This document shows, one piece after another, positions 62,301 to 64,000 of a DNA stretch of 64,000 nucleotides. The position numbers and the translations under genes are program-made. This DNA comes from Lateolabrax maculatus. Taxonomy: Eukaryota; Chordata; Actinopteri; Acropomatiformes; Lateolabracidae. The DNA lies in assembly GCA_031216445.1 (NCBI GenBank), contig CM062218.1, positions 23,034,001 through 23,098,000 on the forward strand, read 5' to 3'. How positions within the stretch are numbered: position 1 is the stretch's first letter; each line of letters begins with the position of its first letter. Below the pieces are notes generated by a model that was given only the letters and a program-made list of their open reading frames with translations, did not search any database and was not told where the DNA came from.

Positions 62301-63718
62301 CTCATTGAAATGAGTCAGCAGGTGTTGTAAAAAGCAGTATAGCGCTAAGCCTACAACTAGCTGTCCATCCATGATAGTTTGGGCTGAAAATGTATGAGGG
62401 CAGGTGTGTCCCCTACCCACTTCCACTCTGCTCTCCAAGTGGCAGTCGTGTGACATATGCTGTTACATAATACCAGAGGCTGAGGGGAAGTGAATAAAGG
62501 GAAGTGGAACTACTAAAGGAATGCAGCTACTTTGACCTGCAGTGCTTGTTGGTTAAGTAGTTGGAGCGTCTTTAACTCTTTTCTTTCCCTGCCATGCTTC
62601 CCTCCACCTTCCCCAGGTGCCAGGCAGCATCCTCAGTTTGGTTGGTGACATCTGAATTTTCTGGTTGATTTCAGTAGTCAGGTCATATAGTTTTGCTTTG
62701 ATATCCTGTTGAAATCTGGCTTGAAATTCATATAGTTCTTTTTTTCATATGGACTGGCCACAATGTCAACGTATTTAAGAGTTGAGTTGAGTTGAGTGTA
62801 GCAGGTGTGGATCCTTCGTTTTCAGTCTCCATCTTATCCTGTTCTTTTTCCACTTCTCTCTCTGTGAAGCCCCGTAACTTAGACCTTGTCTTTCTATCTT
62901 TCTATTTTTGTCCCCACTTAAATTGAGATATTTAAATCAGACGAAAGATACTAGAGCTGTTTCTTATGCTCCAAAGTATTTTTTTTTTTTTTTTAAGGTT
63001 GTGTTTTTGGCATTTTCAACTAATTTGACAGAGACAGAGGAAGGAAAGTTGGGAAGGGGGAGGAGAGCTGACCTGCACAAAGGATGCAATAAGAACTAGC
63101 TTCCTTTAATGTTGAGACAATTTTTTTGAGAAAGCTAAAACATTTTATAGGTGTAGGCCCCTCTTTTGACACAGAATAAAATCTGTTGATCTGGCTCTAG
63201 ACACCTTTTTATTAATTGCATGCATTTGTAATGTCTGCATTTTTAACTGGGTCAAGAAGAAGGGTTACATAGTTTAAAATCCTATTCTTTTTAGTCACCA
63301 GAAAATGACAATGAGGACAAGAAGCCAAAGAGGGGGAAGAAAGAGCAGCACAAGGTAAGTAATACCACCACACCAGTGTCTGCTTTGTTATTCTCATTTT
63401 ATCAGCATCTTCCAGGTAACCATGACGTGATTTATTTTTACGTAGAAAGGCAAACCTGTTGAGCGATCACGCAGCGAGGATGAAGATGAAGATGAGGAGG
63501 ACGACGACGACGGAAGTGATGGAGGTGGCATAATGATGGTATGTTTGTCTTCAACAAAGCTGTCTCTTCATCTTATCTGCTTTGGATCAGTGTGTTAATG
63601 TTGCTTTCTCTGTAACCATCAGAGTGCTGAGGATGTCATTGCAGAACAGGCCAAGCAGCAGGACGATGACCCATTTGCAAACCTTAGCAAGAAGGAGAAG
63701 AAGAAGAAAAAGAAACAG
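53062..63718 (+). CDS. abcf1: ABCF1 (ABC50) N-terminal part, 11 exons, truncated by window edge
   Basis: Exons: 53062-53122, 54710-54756, 54882-54959, 57080-57209, 57310-57344, 57440-57523, 59060-59110, 59387-59476, 63295-63354, 63446-63538 and 63623-63718. All are GT-AG and phase-consistent, 825 nt, 275 residues. The start MPKKTKEEAEWVDDE has A at -3 and matches the family start. The protein is highly charged: Lys-rich blocks (KKGKKDKKGKKS, PQKKKKVRRKGKG) alternate with acidic runs (residues ~219-232). It includes MLKLKKLSVQASDEEDE, GGNIFAALCQGQSDEDADSDEE and DDPFANLSKKEKKKKKKQ. These correspond to the human N-terminal region that binds eIF2, with CK2-type Ser sites in similar places. Known role: ABC-F ATPase acting in translation initiation at the ribosome. 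Both nucleotide-binding cassettes lie beyond position 64000; nothing suggests a broken gene. Confidence 0.95.
54015..54275 (-). mobile_element. L2-type LINE copy E, short 3' fragment in ABCF1 intron 1
   Basis: AAGTCAAGTCAATTTTATTT, the AGAGCAGGTCTAGACCATAC block and GGCGACAGTGGTGAGGAAAA match the shared 3' UTR, with two small internal deletions. It is antisense to ABCF1. Confidence 0.85.
54425..54560. mobile_element. possible LINE tail or SINE fragment
   Basis: AAGATGAGATAAGAAAACTT followed by TATTTATCAAGAGCAAAATT and GTTGTGCAGCAGTTGCAGTGC resembles the minus-strand 3' end of a common fish LINE/SINE (GATAAGATAA..TTTATT). No coding content. Confidence 0.4.
55180..56260 (-). mobile_element. 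Tc1/mariner-type DNA transposon relic in ABCF1 intron 3
   Basis: Outer ends GACCCCACATTTTATGGCAC and CCATTGTGGGGGTGTACAGA are inverted-repeat-like. A minus-strand frame near 55500-55270 contains QQDND and SQSPDLNPAEHAFHLL, the conserved SPDLNPIEH catalytic neighbourhood of Tc1/mariner transposases. The protein is broken by several stops and frameshifts. It is antisense to ABCF1. Confidence 0.8.
58750..58887 (+). mobile_element. tRNA-derived SINE, 3' truncated
   Basis: CAGTGGCTCAGTGGGTAGG (A box region), AGAGCTCAAGTCCCAG (B box region), an A-rich spacer and GGAGAGGTGCCAGTCCACCTC form the head and body of a second fish SINE family. Similarity fades after 58887. Confidence 0.65.
59326..59372 (+). 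repeat. (TG)23 microsatellite next to ABCF1 exon 8 acceptor
   Basis: A perfect TG run that ends 14 nt before the first base of the exon at 59387, in the position normally held by the polypyrimidine tract. Confidence 0.95.
60420..60535 (-). mobile_element. end of a hAT-like element
   Basis: Read on the minus strand from 60535, it begins TAGGGGTGTAACGATCAATG, followed by repeated ATCAATGATC and CATCGATGC, a terminal pattern common in fish hAT elements. The opposite end was not located. Confidence 0.45.
60856..61893 (-). mobile_element. L2-type LINE copy F, 5' truncated, in ABCF1 intron 8
   Basis: Minus-strand frame 61776-61477 encodes the RT C-terminus ([38 protein letters not shown], ending FDKAYS), followed by the complete 3' UTR and TTGAC pentamer tail. 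Upstream it matches copy D up to GACTTATCGG at about 61893 and then stops. It is antisense to ABCF1. Confidence 0.9.
61894..63294 (+). other. remainder of ABCF1 intron 8, nothing recognised
   Basis: Contains a poly-T run near 62981-62994 and no recognised exon or repeat. The next exon acceptor is TTCTTTTTAG at 63285-63294. Confidence 0.4.
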
Positions 63719-64000
63719 GTAATTACTATGTATGCTGTTGCATTAAAGCTGGGGTAGGTAACAAGAGGGTAGCAAGAGAAGCTAGATTTTATCATATCCA
63801 ACCTTTTTTTTTTCCTTCTTTCTTTCAATTAACAGTGCACGTCGAGTCCATTGCAGCATATTGTCAAGAAACATAGAAAAAAACAGTGATTTAAAAGCAC
63901 AATGTGGCATACTTGGCTTGTAATACTTCTCAGCAGATGAGGCATTCAGGATTGCATTGTGTTTTTTGGATTCTCATTTCTCTGTGTTGGTGTGTATCAT

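Noticed and set aside
1..64000. CRISPR arrays, operons, prophage or bacterial defence systems
   Set aside because: Split genes with GT-AG introns and fish repeats show a vertebrate genome; no such structures are present.

Overview
The window is vertebrate nuclear DNA, most likely from a percomorph-type teleost fish. The evidence is intron-rich genes with GT-AG junctions, proteins that read as orthologues of human genes, and repeats typical of teleosts: L2-type LINE tails, tRNA-derived SINEs, Tc1/mariner relics and hAT-type MITEs. No prokaryotic, CRISPR or phage-like content was seen.

Layout. (1) 3984-12319, minus strand: a complete five-exon coding region for a 334-residue RGS-domain protein, probably of the RGS3/R4 type. 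(2) 14402-36645, plus strand: a complete 24-exon coding region for BAG6 (BAT3/Scythe), 1189 residues, in frame across every junction. (3) 42295-46748, minus strand: five exons of the C6orf136 (DUF2358) orthologue; its first exon is unresolved. (4) 53062-63718, plus strand: the first 11 coding exons (275 residues) of ABCF1. The gene runs off the right edge before its ATP-binding cassettes.

BAG6, C6orf136 and ABCF1 all lie in the human MHC region at 6p21.3, so the window looks like a teleost MHC-linked block. The RGS gene and BAG6 are arranged head to head, as are C6orf136 and ABCF1. The encoded proteins do not form one pathway: G-protein signal termination, chaperoning and triage of hydrophobic or tail-anchored proteins, an uncharacterised DUF2358 protein, and a translation-linked ABC-F ATPase.

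The rest is introns and intergenic DNA filled by repeats. One L2-type LINE family is present at least six times (25.4, 28.9, 37.5, 47.3, 54.0 and 60.9 kb), and copies inside genes run antisense to the host gene. Other elements are two further LINE remnants, an RNase H-bearing non-LTR remnant about 145 bp upstream of the ABCF1 start codon, a MITE nested in a LINE with a visible target duplication, a fold-back element split by a LINE, a probable solo LTR, two Tc1/mariner relics, two SINEs and several microsatellites. Two microsatellites abut 3' splice sites.

I found no convincing undescribed biological system. The best leads are splice-site microsatellites (RGS and ABCF1), a possible poison exon in BAG6, and the nested transposon structures.
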